A DNA stretch of 38,541 nt from Gammaproteobacteria bacterium (GTDB lineage: Bacteria; Pseudomonadota; Gammaproteobacteria; SZUA-229). Under the pieces are notes generated by a model, which saw nothing but the letters and a program-made list of their open reading frames with translations, made no database searches and had not been told where the DNA came from. Both the position numbers and the translations under genes were made by a program. The stretch covers positions 1 to 38,541 of the forward strand of contig JAOUPA010000004.1 of the NCBI GenBank assembly GCA_029880105.1, read 5' to 3'. This document shows positions 1-9,071 of the stretch, in pieces (position 1 is the stretch's first letter; the number at the start of each line of letters is the position of its first letter).

Positions 1-230
1 ACGGCTTTCCTGTCTTTGCCAAAAACGTGTGGTATTGTTTCTATTCTAAAGTCTTCTTCAATAACATCGACCAGGAGTCTTGCTGGTGATTTTACAGTGG
101 TTTGCAAATACTCTCTAAACTTGTTCAGACCTTCAGCGTCTGGCTCAAATGAGCAGGCGCCCTGAAATTTTTTGCCGTCCCAGTGAAAGGCGGTTAATCT
201 GTGCCCTGAAAAATAAAAGATTCTATTCAC
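1..230 (-). CDS. PilM/MshI-like pilus biogenesis protein (5' part only)
   Basis: About 76 N-terminal residues are visible and the gene continues past the left edge. It starts at a GTG at 230-228, 20 bases after the mshG stop. No ATG is available because an in-frame stop lies just upstream. The translation begins NRIFYFSGHRLTAFHW and later contains LLVDVIEEDFRIETIPHV. This resembles the N-terminus of the actin-fold assembly proteins (GspL/PilM/MshI) that follow mshG-type genes in MSHA-like clusters. Such proteins usually sit at the inner membrane and link the motor to the rest of the machine. The family call rests on a short fragment plus its position as the next gene of the operon. The upstream spacing offers only a weak ribosome site. 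Confidence 0.55.
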   Translation of the reverse strand, partial: MNRIFYFSGHRLTAFHWDGKKFQGACSFEPDAEGLNKFREYLQTTVKSPARLLVDVIEEDFRIETIPHVFGKDRKA

Positions 231-250
231 TGTTTTATATAATCTCTGAA

Positions 251-1459
251 TTAAATCTTAATGTTTGCGACTGCATCATACACTGGACCTAACACTGACA
301 TCATAATCCACATCATCACAAGTCCTAGTATTACTGTTAATGCTGGCATCATTGTTGGCTCAATCTTATCAATTGATTCTTTTACTTCCCTGTCATAAAA
401 ATAGCTAACATTAAGCAGCGCATCATCCATTGCGCCTGTGTCTTCGCCTACTTTTATCATGCGCACTACCATTGAAGGAAATACGCCTGTAGCCTCAAAA
501 CTTTCACTAATCTGCATGCCCTCAGTAATTTTTTCCCTGGCCGTTCTAATCGAATCCTCCAGTTTTACGTTATTCATAATACCCTCTGATATTTTCAGGG
601 CATTCAATACCGTTATTCCTGAGCCATACATCATTGCAAAATAATTGGCAAAGCGTGCTATTTTTATTTTTAACATCAAAGGCCCAAATAGCCAGATTTT
701 TAATTTCATGCTGTCGACAGTATACTGGACAGCTGGATTGACTCTAACGATTGCCTTGATGGCAGCATAGATCAATATCGGCGCCATAAATATTAGATAC
801 CAATAATTCACAAATGCCGATGAAACAGCTATAAGAACTTTTGTATGGGTGGGTATTTCTGTACCTATATTTTTTATAAATGGTAATAGCTGCGGCATCA
901 AATAAGTCATTAAAAATGTGACAACAATTAAGACTACCGCGGTTACTATAGCTGGGTATATCATGATTTTTCTACTGTGTGATGCTAGCTCATCCTGCCA
1001 ACGCAAGGTCTCACCCATCTCTCTCAGTACCTTGGTTAACTGCCCGGTTTCTTCACCCACTCTTACCAGGGTCACATAGACATCATCAAATACATGTTTA
1101 TGCTCGGCCAGGGCCAGAGACATCGTTTTACCGCCTTCAATATCATCGATAATCGTTTGCAATATATCGGTAAAGTGACTGTATTCCAGGCTGTCACGAA
1201 TATCGCGCAAACAATCCAGCAGCGGCACCCCCGCCTTCATTAGCTGTTCAATATGGAAAGTAAAATTAATCAGCTCCCTTCTCGTGATCGATTTCCTGCC
1301 AAAAATCGAACCTGAGGCCTTTGCCTGTTCCTGGTAGCTCAGTAAATCAAAACCCATACTTCCCAGTCGCTTCTCCAGTTCCATTGGATTACTGGCAATC
1401 ATGGTATCGCTTCTTACTTTCCCTGCCTCATCAATTGTTTTGAATTTGTAGTCTGGCAT
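251..1459 (-). CDS. mshG: Inner-membrane platform protein of the MSHA-type pilus (GspF/PilC family)
   Basis: This 402-residue protein is a polytopic inner-membrane platform that the motor ATPase works on during pilin assembly. It has the GspF/PilC layout: a soluble N-terminal part, then two repeated T2SSF helical domains (about residues 60-185 and 265-390). Each repeat carries the family pattern of a conserved GE motif (VRVGEETGQL and IKVGEDTGAM). Hydrophobic segments lie near residues 165-195 and 215-235, with a third at the C-terminus (MPALTVILGLVMMWIMMSVL). Its start is 13 bases after the mshE stop, so the two are surely co-transcribed. The length is normal for the family. The general GspF assignment is firm; the specific name mshG comes from the neighbourhood. 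Confidence 0.9.
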   Translation of the reverse strand: MPDYKFKTIDEAGKVRSDTMIASNPMELEKRLGSMGFDLLSYQEQAKASGSIFGRKSITRRELINFTFHIEQLMKAGVPLLDCLRDIRDSLEYSHFTDILQTIIDDIEGGKTMSLALAEHKHVFDDVYVTLVRVGEETGQLTKVLREMGETLRWQDELASHSRKIMIYPAIVTAVVLIVVTFLMTYLMPQLLPFIKNIGTEIPTHTKVLIAVSSAFVNYWYLIFMAPILIYAAIKAIVRVNPAVQYTVDSMKLKIWLFGPLMLKIKIARFANYFAMMYGSGITVLNALKISEGIMNNVKLEDSIRTAREKITEGMQISESFEATGVFPSMVVRMIKVGEDTGAMDDALLNVSYFYDREVKESIDKIEPTMMPALTVILGLVMMWIMMSVLGPVYDAVANIKI

Positions 1460-1472
1460 AGTCTTCTTCGAT

Positions 1473-3182
1473 TTACTTTAATCGCTGAGTCATATCAATT
1501 ACGCGAGACACTTCCTGTAACGAGGTCAATCCATCCATGACAACCCTGATTGAATCGTCTGCCAATGTTTTATAGCCAGTTTTTATCGCACATTCTTTCA
1601 ATTCACCCAGTGTCGCCCTTTTGGCTATCAGTTCATCCAGTTCATCTCCAATGGTCAGTGCCTCTATAACCGATAAACGCCCCTTATATCCTGTATTGTC
1701 GCAATGCTCACAGCCAGCTGCTTCATATATCCTGATCGGTTCATTCACTTTTAATAGTTTACTATCTACCACGTCAGACATAACTGCTTTTTTACAGCGC
1801 GGGCATAATAGTCGTATTAGGCGCTGACTGATGATGCCAATAATATTGCCCGTCATGATGTCAGGTAAAACACCAATATCAAGCAGGCGAGGAATTGCGC
1901 CGATCGCAGAATTTGTATGCAGCGTTGTCAGCACCTGGTGCCCGGTCATCGCGGCTCTAAATGCCATTTCAGCCGTATCTTCATCACGAATCTCACCAAC
2001 GAGGATAATATCCGGATCCTGACGCATCATAGAGCGTATGCCATCAGCAAATGTCATTCTTGCTACTTCATTAATCGATGTCTGCCGTATCATGTCCACT
2101 GGATACTCAACAGGATCTTCCAGCGTCATAATATTTACTTCTTCAGACTTCACATAATTCAGCAGAGAATAGAGTGTTGTTGTCTTACCACTACCAGTAG
2201 GCCCCGTTACCAGGATGATCCCTTCTGGCCGTGCCATCATCATTTTCAATGCATTTAGCGTGTCTTCATGCAGACCCAGTTTATCCAGTGGCACAATGCC
2301 CTTGGCCCTGTCCAGTACACGCAATACAATGTTTTCACCGTGTGTTGTCGGTTGCGCCGAAACACGAAAGTCAACACGGTGGCCCTGCACCTGTAAACTC
2401 AGCCTGCCATCCTGAGATATTTTTGTCTCAGCTATATTCATCGATGACATTACTTTCAGACGTACAACAATCGCTGACCAGTAGTCTTTATGCAAACTGC
2501 GTATTTGCCTTAGCACTCCATCGATACGATAACGTAGTCGCAGAAATCCCTCTTCCGGCTCAAAATGGATATCTGATGCATCTCGTTTTACTGCATCCGC
2601 AAGTATGGCATCAACCAACCTGATTAATGGCTGACTATATTCGTCCTCTACCGCATCCAGGCTCTTATAATCGATTTCGCCTGTTTCTATCTCGTGCAGA
2701 ATGCCATCGACTGACAACTCATAACCATAGAACTGGTCAATGGCTTTTTTAATTTCACCTTCACCAGATACATAAGGTGTAATTTCAATCTTCCGACCAA
2801 CTAGTGCATGCACACGGTCAAGCACCTGTAAGTCTGTTGCGTTTTTCATTGCCAGGCGCAGATGCTGATCTTCAGGTTTGTAACCTATCGGTACGATCAC
2901 ATACCTTTCTGCAATTTCTTTTGGGATTAATTTCAGCGCCTGGGCATCAGGCACAACCGTACTCAAATCCACGCTGCTTATACCAAGCACCTGGCCAAGC
3001 ATGTCTCGCATAACGGATTCGGAAATAAAGCCGAGTGAAACTAGGATTTCGCCGATCAGGCGACCATTCTTTTTTTGCTCCGTTAACGCAATCTCTACCT
3101 GGTCGGCAGTAACCAAACCTTTTTCTATAAGCTGTTCACCCAGCCTTTTTTTTGCGCTTTGATTTTTTTCCTGCGAGCTCAT
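1473..3182 (-). CDS. mshE: Pilus extension ATPase MshE (GspE/PilB family)
   Basis: This 569-residue hexameric ATPase would power pilin polymerisation. The N-terminus carries two copies of the pattern RLGxxL..G (RLGEQLIEKG at 13-22 and RLIGEILVSLG at 41-51), which matches the MshEN domain known to bind cyclic di-GMP. The catalytic domain has Walker A GPTGSGKTT (327-335), the Asp-box region LEDPVEYP (354-361), Walker B DIILVGEIRD (391-400) and the His box TTLHTN (419-424). A zinc-type tetracysteine follows (C460, C463, C491, C494), as in GspE and PilB. The start lies 6 bases downstream of the mshN stop. Family membership is very clear. Regulation by c-di-GMP is inferred from the motif, not shown. 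Confidence 0.93.
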   Translation of the reverse strand: MSSQEKNQSAKKRLGEQLIEKGLVTADQVEIALTEQKKNGRLIGEILVSLGFISESVMRDMLGQVLGISSVDLSTVVPDAQALKLIPKEIAERYVIVPIGYKPEDQHLRLAMKNATDLQVLDRVHALVGRKIEITPYVSGEGEIKKAIDQFYGYELSVDGILHEIETGEIDYKSLDAVEDEYSQPLIRLVDAILADAVKRDASDIHFEPEEGFLRLRYRIDGVLRQIRSLHKDYWSAIVVRLKVMSSMNIAETKISQDGRLSLQVQGHRVDFRVSAQPTTHGENIVLRVLDRAKGIVPLDKLGLHEDTLNALKMMMARPEGIILVTGPTGSGKTTTLYSLLNYVKSEEVNIMTLEDPVEYPVDMIRQTSINEVARMTFADGIRSMMRQDPDIILVGEIRDEDTAEMAFRAAMTGHQVLTTLHTNSAIGAIPRLLDIGVLPDIMTGNIIGIISQRLIRLLCPRCKKAVMSDVVDSKLLKVNEPIRIYEAAGCEHCDNTGYKGRLSVIEALTIGDELDELIAKRATLGELKECAIKTGYKTLADDSIRVVMDGLTSLQEVSRVIDMTQRLK

Positions 3183-3188
3183 CTATAT

Positions 3189-4490
3189 CTACTTTGCTGA
3201 TAGCACCTGAATACGATTTTCTACCGTATCCTTCGAATAACTAATATTCTGCCCCTGCGCCAGTGACAGACAGCTTTTATAAAAGCCCAATGCTTCTTTG
3301 GTTTTACCTAGCTGATCGAGACTCACTGCAAGATTGTATACATAATCTGCATTTTCTTTATTACCCTGCCACGCCCTGAAATATTCCGACTGCGCCTCTG
3401 GCCATCTTCCCTGTCGCGCATATATATTTCCAAGTGCAAAATTCAAATGGCTTGCCTCTGGTTGTTGCTGCAGCATAAATTTGAGCTTGCTTTCATCAAG
3501 CGAGTTCATCGAGAAGTTTTTAATGTTGCTCATCGCTGACATTGCCACCTCATCGCGCGGATTTAATTTCAGCAATAACTGGTAACTCTCTTTGGCTTTT
3601 TTATAGTCTGCTTTTTTAACGGCAATGGCGGCAACACCTAGCAGTGCATCACGGTTCTTCGGCTCACGCTTGAGGACTTTTTCATATGCCTCACTTGCAG
3701 CCCTATAATCTGCTCTGTTATAGGCCATCCATGCATCTCTCAGCCATGCATTGACGTGATCTAATGCATCTGTCTTCATTATTAAAATCTGACGCTCAGT
3801 ATCAGCTTTCTGCCTTACCTGTGATACTGATTTATTCGATTTTTTTGCTGTAGCTATTTTTTCTTCCGTTACCGTATTCACTACTTGCTGTTCTTGTGTT
3901 GCTGCTTTACTGACATCATCCTGTACTGGCCGCACTAAGGTCTTCCTCTCAGTGCCTGCACGAACCTCACGCATCGCTAGTCGGTGTTTACGCTCAAGCG
4001 CATCCATCTCATCCATCACACCTAAATAATAATAGCCGCCAGCCGTCAGCAGGATAATGGCTGCCACTGACAGCATACTCCCCCATACTATTTTGTGTTT
4101 TTGCCTGTATCTTTTATTGGTTTTATATACCAGTAGCTGTAACGCCTGGTCTGACACTGTCGTGGTTGTCGCTGCACTCTTTTCGTATTCTGGCGACAGT
4201 GTCAGTGGACCCTGCTTAACCTCAGCCTCAGTCTCTGGTTCTTCAGCTGGCAAAGTGATCTCTGCTGGTACTTCTTCCACATCATCGAGTACCAGCTCAA
4301 GTTCATCACTACTTTCTTCGGATGCTAAGGGCTCCTCTACATCAGGCGCTGGCTCGGGCAACTCTTCAGGCAATACGTCCTGCCTGTTTTTTTCAGTCTG
4401 TTCTTTTTGACCGGATAACCCTGCCTCGGCTTCACGCGCCCTCTGCTTCTCCTTCTCGGCCTTTTTTAATGCGTCCAGTAACAGGCTCAT
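3189..4490 (-). CDS. mshN: TPR-containing pilus biogenesis protein MshN
   Basis: This 433-residue protein is predicted to be a bitopic inner-membrane protein. It begins MSLLLDALKKAEKEKQR, an N-terminal helix typical of MshN/GspB-type proteins. A very acidic, proline-rich cytoplasmic stretch follows (about 35-95), then one membrane helix (about 134-156). The periplasmic C-terminal half (about 245-430) consists of tetratricopeptide repeats, for example AYNRADYRAASEAYEKVL and ALGNIYARQGRWPEAQSEYF. In MSHA systems this protein is thought to support the secretin and link it to the inner membrane. It sits between mshL (11 bases upstream) and mshE (6 bases downstream). TPR proteins diverge quickly, so the name depends on the context. 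Confidence 0.8.
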   Translation of the reverse strand: MSLLLDALKKAEKEKQRAREAEAGLSGQKEQTEKNRQDVLPEELPEPAPDVEEPLASEESSDELELVLDDVEEVPAEITLPAEEPETEAEVKQGPLTLSPEYEKSAATTTTVSDQALQLLVYKTNKRYRQKHKIVWGSMLSVAAIILLTAGGYYYLGVMDEMDALERKHRLAMREVRAGTERKTLVRPVQDDVSKAATQEQQVVNTVTEEKIATAKKSNKSVSQVRQKADTERQILIMKTDALDHVNAWLRDAWMAYNRADYRAASEAYEKVLKREPKNRDALLGVAAIAVKKADYKKAKESYQLLLKLNPRDEVAMSAMSNIKNFSMNSLDESKLKFMLQQQPEASHLNFALGNIYARQGRWPEAQSEYFRAWQGNKENADYVYNLAVSLDQLGKTKEALGFYKSCLSLAQGQNISYSKDTVENRIQVLSAK

Positions 4491-4501
4491 AACAACCTCA
4501 G

Positions 4502-6133
4502 CTATTTGCTCTGTCCAGCACTGGCATCAAAATCTTCCATCAGGTATTTTTTGTAATCTTTTAGATCTCCATCTAGACTGGCATCATGTACGACAACTGG
4601 GCGAATAAAAATCACCAGCTCGGACTTCACATACTCATCATCCTGATAGGAGAACAACGCACCCAGTAATGGAATACTCGACAAAATAGGTACGCCACTT
4701 CGATGTTTATTGATCTGATCCTGCATCAGACCACCAATAACTGCTGTATCACCATTGTTCACCTTTAATACCGATTCGATTTCTCGCACCTGGATGATAG
4801 GCACTTCGTTCTCAACGCCTGCGTCTGCCAAAGCAGGATTGGGATCTTTTGCTCTACCAATTACGCGTGAGATAGTTGGGCGCACATGCAAAGTAACCAC
4901 ATCATTTTGATCTACATATGGCATTACTGACATAACAAAGCCAACTGGTACAGTATTGATTTCGGTAGTGATTGTGCCAGCAGTAAAGATGCCATCGATA
5001 ACTGTTCCTTTCTCTACTTCAATCAGAAAATATACTTCGCTATCTACAACCTTGAGTACAGCTGTCTGGTTATTCAATGCCATCACTTTAGGACTGGACA
5101 GAACTTTGACATCGCCAAAGGTTTCCAGTGCTTTTAATGTCGCACCTAGCTGCTCGCCATTACCAGTCGTACCTTGAGCAGATAATTGAAAGAAAGGCGT
5201 TGTTCCCAGACTACCGCCGAGTAAATTCTGGTTTATCTGATCAATGTTTCCCAATGAGTCAACTCTCATCATTGACCAATCAATACCTGCCTGGTAGTGA
5301 TCGCTCAACTTCACCTCTGCAATTGTCGCCTCAATCATCACCTGGCGCTGTGCACTACCCACCACTTTATCCAGTAGTTCACGTATCTGCTTATGCTGCC
5401 TTGATGTTGCTCGCACGCCTATGACGCCGGTTTCACGGTTAACTAAAATATTAGAGCTGGTCTGCTGAATGTCATCACTAATCTTAGCCTCTTCACCAAG
5501 TACACCAGCAACATTTATTATTAATGTTTTCCAAAATTCATTATTTGACTCATTTTCAACCGTCGAGCTGGAGTTGTTGCCGCCACCCGAGCCACCACCT
5601 TTTGCATCCGAGCCTGTTGAACTGATTTCGGTTGCAACGTCAACACTGCCTTTACTCAAGCGCGACATATTCAGATAATTGACATCGTATAATTGCAGAC
5701 GTGGTTTATCAGCTCGCACATACAGCGTTTCATCTTCAAGCCGGTAATCAATATCTGTCTGCCTGACCAGGCGCTCAAGAATTTGCGGCAGGGTCTGATC
5801 AATTGCATTCATCGTTACCTTGCCATTGATATCACCATCGATATCAAGATTTAATTTGGCATCTCTGGCCATAGAGAACAGCAGTTCACGTACTGGCACC
5901 TGATTTACAATCACGGTGTATGTCTCAAGATTTGGACGTGGCTCTGGCTCTGGCAGGACAGGAACATCAATGACTGGTGCCGGTATGGCATCAACAGCCT
6001 CATCTCCACCTTTCAAATGCCCTTCAGACATTACCGGAGGATTACTCGCTCCACAGGCCGTTAGTATCAACAGAAGAAACAGCATTGAAGCATTTTTTAT
6101 CATTATTATCATTTGATCACCCACATATCTCAT
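4502..6133 (-). CDS. mshL: Outer-membrane secretin MshL (PilQ/GspD family lipoprotein)
   Basis: This 543-residue protein would form the outer-membrane pore for the pilus. A lipoprotein signal ends in the lipobox LTAC (C27 from the first ATG), followed by GASNPP. Next come a secretin/TonB short N-terminal domain (about 72-150), a second N domain broken by a glycine/serine-rich loop (about 175-195), and the C-terminal secretin domain ending in VPILSSIPLLGALF and a beta-rich tail. Three in-frame ATGs are possible, at 6133, 6112 and 6103. The two inner ones give a more ordinary signal peptide. The ATG at 6133 has an AAGGA about 10 bases upstream. The gene follows mshM and precedes mshN in one operon. 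Confidence 0.9.
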   Translation of the reverse strand: MRYVGDQMIIMIKNASMLFLLLILTACGASNPPVMSEGHLKGGDEAVDAIPAPVIDVPVLPEPEPRPNLETYTVIVNQVPVRELLFSMARDAKLNLDIDGDINGKVTMNAIDQTLPQILERLVRQTDIDYRLEDETLYVRADKPRLQLYDVNYLNMSRLSKGSVDVATEISSTGSDAKGGGSGGGNNSSSTVENESNNEFWKTLIINVAGVLGEEAKISDDIQQTSSNILVNRETGVIGVRATSRQHKQIRELLDKVVGSAQRQVMIEATIAEVKLSDHYQAGIDWSMMRVDSLGNIDQINQNLLGGSLGTTPFFQLSAQGTTGNGEQLGATLKALETFGDVKVLSSPKVMALNNQTAVLKVVDSEVYFLIEVEKGTVIDGIFTAGTITTEINTVPVGFVMSVMPYVDQNDVVTLHVRPTISRVIGRAKDPNPALADAGVENEVPIIQVREIESVLKVNNGDTAVIGGLMQDQINKHRSGVPILSSIPLLGALFSYQDDEYVKSELVIFIRPVVVHDASLDGDLKDYKKYLMEDFDASAGQSK

Positions 6134-6170
6134 TGAGCCAATTTCCTTTATCCAACCCGCTCAACCATCA

Positions 6171-7505
6171 TTAATTTCGTACCAAGTCCTTACGCAACGC
6201 ACTCACCCTTCTTAAAAAAGGCTGGCTTTCCTGCAGCTCAGCTGGCAGACGGCGAAGCATTTCTCTAGATTCCTGCCGTGAGGAAAAATCCCCATAAAGC
6301 ACACTGTACATCTCAACACCATCGATCATTGTCTCATAGATATAAATTCTTTCAAAATCAAGCATTTCGGGGAGCGCACCCAGAAATTCCTCGACCCCTG
6401 CGGCATCTATAACACGTGTTACAAACAATTGTATGCTGTAGTGCATATCCGGCGCTACAGATAACCACTGATCCGTCGCCATTAAACGCTTTTCCAGTGT
6501 GCTATCAACGACCTTAGTATTGGTGCTTACGCGATCTGCAGCAGCTTCAGGAACCATTTTTACCGCATGCTCAGCGTTTTTTTCGGTAGCTATCAATTTT
6601 CCATCTGATTTGCCAATTATCATGCCCAGCCAGACTGCTATACCCAGCCCTGTAATTATCGCTGCCGCTACCAGCCACTGTTTCCAGTCATGTTTTTTTG
6701 CAAAATCACTGTCAATCGCACCGGCCTTTACATGTTTAACGGTTACCTCATGACCACCTTCAGAAAACGATGCCATCAGGGCTTTATCTGCAAGGATATT
6801 GATTCTTCTGGTCAAGCCACCTGAATATTTCTCAATGGCGTTAGCGGTTTTCTGGTTAAAAACATCAGGACCGCGATAACCAACATTGCGTAGACGAAAA
6901 TTGAGATATTCCAGCGTATCACTGGGCGGAAACGGCTCGAGGTAAAAACTATGTGTTATACGTTCCTTTAACTGGCGAATTTCTGCCTGCGCCAGCTTAT
7001 CATCCAGCTCTGGCTGACCAAACAGCACCATTTGCAGTAATTTGCTTTGTTCTGTTTCCAGGTTACTCAGCAGGCGGATTTCCTCGAGTGTTTCGATAGG
7101 CATACTCTGTGCCTCTTCCACGAACAGGACTACCTGACGATTATCTGCGTGCTTTTTCAGTAAATAGGTCTGTATTTTCTGCATCACATCGAGCTTATTG
7201 CTGTTGCTATCAACGTCCAGCCCCAGCTCATGGGCGATAACGTGCAGTATATTATCTGGCGACAGGCTTGGATTTGCGATATAAACCACGTCTACTTCAC
7301 CCACCAGACGTACTTCTAGCATACGGCAAAGCATGGTCTTACCACTACCTACCTCACCCACAACTTTGGTAATTCCTTCACCACTTGATATAGCGTACAT
7401 CAGGGCATCAAGTGCTGCACCACGCTGACTACCTTCGAAAAACAGGCTGGTATCTGGTGTGATTTTGAAAGGAGCCCTTTCCAGGCCAAAGTGTCCCTGG
7501 TACAT
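6171..7505 (-). CDS. mshM: AAA ATPase with SPOR-like C-terminus, MshM (ExeA family)
   Basis: This 444-residue protein belongs to the ExeA/GspA/MshM ATPases, which help place the secretin through the cell wall. It begins MYQGHFGLERAPF, the usual ExeA-type opening. Walker A is GEVGSGKT (50-57) and Walker B is VVLFVEEAQ (125-133). A membrane helix spans about 276-298. The periplasmic tail (about 355-440) looks like a SPOR-type peptidoglycan-binding domain (MHYSIQLFVTRV and SVLYGDFSSRQES). The start codon is only 2 bases after the stop of the response regulator gene, indicating co-transcription. Typical MSHA clusters place mshL before mshM; here the order is M then L. Confidence 0.88.
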   Translation of the reverse strand: MYQGHFGLERAPFKITPDTSLFFEGSQRGAALDALMYAISSGEGITKVVGEVGSGKTMLCRMLEVRLVGEVDVVYIANPSLSPDNILHVIAHELGLDVDSNSNKLDVMQKIQTYLLKKHADNRQVVLFVEEAQSMPIETLEEIRLLSNLETEQSKLLQMVLFGQPELDDKLAQAEIRQLKERITHSFYLEPFPPSDTLEYLNFRLRNVGYRGPDVFNQKTANAIEKYSGGLTRRINILADKALMASFSEGGHEVTVKHVKAGAIDSDFAKKHDWKQWLVAAAIITGLGIAVWLGMIIGKSDGKLIATEKNAEHAVKMVPEAAADRVSTNTKVVDSTLEKRLMATDQWLSVAPDMHYSIQLFVTRVIDAAGVEEFLGALPEMLDFERIYIYETMIDGVEMYSVLYGDFSSRQESREMLRRLPAELQESQPFLRRVSALRKDLVRN

Positions 7506-7507
7506 AG

Positions 7508-8950
7508 CTATAACTTTCCTAATTTCTGCACACGGCTATACAGTGTAGTGCGATTAACTTTCAGGGCATCAGCCGCCTTGCTGACCTTATTATTATTCAT
7601 TTCCAGTGCCAGTCTAATACATCGACTCTCCACCTCTTCCAGCAGGTCATCCAGAGAAAACTCGCCCAATGCCAATTGCTGTTTGATAAATTCATCGCTC
7701 AACACATGGCTAGATTCTGACAAATCACTGGATGACAATTGTGTTTCCAGCTCATTTTCGAGCACCGCCCGTGTAATCTTCTCACCCGGATATTTCGTTC
7801 CCAGGCGAATAACGATATTACGTAATTCGCGAATATTACCGGGAAAGGCATAACTGGCCCAAAGCGCCCTGGCGCCTTCATCCAGCTCAAAGGGCGCAAC
7901 CGAGTCGGCATAGGTCGACAGAAAATGATCCAGCAAAAGAAAGCTATCGCTATTGCGGTCCCTTAATGGCGGCATATTGACGTTAAGAATGCTCAGGCGA
8001 TGGTACAGGTCCGCACGGAAATGACCTTCCACCACTTCATCGCGTAACACCTTGTTAGTCGCGGCAACAATACGTGCCCTTGATTTCAATTGCTGAGTAT
8101 CACCAACTCGGTAAAACTCACCGCTCTCGATAACACGCAACAACTTGCCCTGCAAGGGCAATGGTAGCTCCCCAATTTCGTCCAGTAGCAACGTACCCTG
8201 TCCGGCTTCAATAAAAAAGCCTTTGTGCTCCTGACTGGCTCCTGTAAAAGCGCCTTTACGGTGACCAAATAACTGTGCCTCTAATAAGTCGGGGGCTATC
8301 GCGGCACAGTTAATTGCCATAAACGGTTCAGAGTGCCGCTGACTCTGCTCGTGTATCGCCCTGGCAACCATCTCTTTACCAGTTCCAGACTCCCCCTGTA
8401 TCAGCACAGGGAACGGTGAGTCAGCAAACTGCTGTATCTGCTGCTGTATCACCTCCATTGCCGCGCTCTTACCAATAATGGAGTAATCTTTTTGCCTGGC
8501 GCGCCGCTGCTCTACTTCGCGTAAGCGCATATGGTGCTGCAATCTGGACAGCAGTAGAGGTGGATCAGCGGGCTTGGCAATAAAGTCGACAGCGCCTAGC
8601 GTCAGTGCGTGCTGAATATTTACATCATTGTTCTGGCCCGACAGCACCAGTATTTTCATATCACCTGGCTGTAGCAGCAGCTCACGGATCAAGCTAAATC
8701 CCTCATCCGGTTTATGCGGCAATGGTGGTAGACCAAGGTCGATCAGCGCTATGGCCGGTCTTTCATCCATCTCGGCCAGAAGCTCATTGGCCCTGGCCCT
8801 TGAATCAGCAGCAACAACCCGGTACTGCTTACGCAGCAAAAAACTCAGGCTTTCGATAATTAACGGGTCATCGTCAACGAGCAAAATCGTCGCCTTTGTT
8901 AATGCATCAGGCTCAATGCCTGATTCTGAATTTAATACTTGCTCGCTCAT
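7508..8950 (-). CDS. Sigma-54-dependent response regulator (NtrC type)
   Basis: This protein of about 480 residues combines three domains. The receiver has an acidic pocket VDDDP (25-29), phosphorylation site D71 and conserved K126. The AAA+ sigma-54 activation domain has Walker A GESGTGKE (186-193) and the sigma-54 contact loop GAFTGA (233-238). A C-terminal Fis-type helix-turn-helix follows (NKVSKAADALKVNRTTLYSRV). It should activate transcription by RNA polymerase with sigma-54 when phosphorylated. I chose ATG 8950; an in-frame TTG at 8977 gives 9 more residues but is less likely. It heads the msh operon, so its targets may include pilus genes. No histidine kinase is present nearby. The receiver somewhat resembles PEP-CTERM-box regulators, but I do not assign that name. 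Confidence 0.9.
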   Translation of the reverse strand: MSEQVLNSESGIEPDALTKATILLVDDDPLIIESLSFLLRKQYRVVAADSRARANELLAEMDERPAIALIDLGLPPLPHKPDEGFSLIRELLLQPGDMKILVLSGQNNDVNIQHALTLGAVDFIAKPADPPLLLSRLQHHMRLREVEQRRARQKDYSIIGKSAAMEVIQQQIQQFADSPFPVLIQGESGTGKEMVARAIHEQSQRHSEPFMAINCAAIAPDLLEAQLFGHRKGAFTGASQEHKGFFIEAGQGTLLLDEIGELPLPLQGKLLRVIESGEFYRVGDTQQLKSRARIVAATNKVLRDEVVEGHFRADLYHRLSILNVNMPPLRDRNSDSFLLLDHFLSTYADSVAPFELDEGARALWASYAFPGNIRELRNIVIRLGTKYPGEKITRAVLENELETQLSSSDLSESSHVLSDEFIKQQLALGEFSLDDLLEEVESRCIRLALEMNNNKVSKAADALKVNRTTLYSRVQKLGKL

Positions 8951-9071
8951 TATTGTCTCATTTGGATAGCTAACCAATTCTTATTCATACTATATAGCAA
9001 ATATCACCACCAAAAGCGTGAACCTCATCAAACTAGATGTGATTAATTACAACTACCGATAAACTATCGCT
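8951..9071. other. Divergent intergenic region between the response regulator and trmL
   Basis: These 121 AT-rich bases must hold the promoters for the msh operon (minus) and trmL (plus). I see TATATAG-like -10 candidates around 8990-8997 on either strand, but no convincing -35 partner at 16-18 bases. There is no clear TGGC-N8-TTGC sigma-54 element either. The msh promoter class therefore stays open. Confidence 0.4.

Noticed and set aside
4057..4410. Serine-rich frame of 117 codons on plus opposite mshN
   Set aside because: Low-complexity serine run is the antisense of the acidic region of mshN; no ribosome site or homology seen.
1..8950. The cluster as a general type II secretion system
   Set aside because: MshM and MshN types, the MshEN motif in the ATPase and the absence of gsp genes such as gspC/gspG fit an MSHA-like pilus better, though pilins are outside the window.
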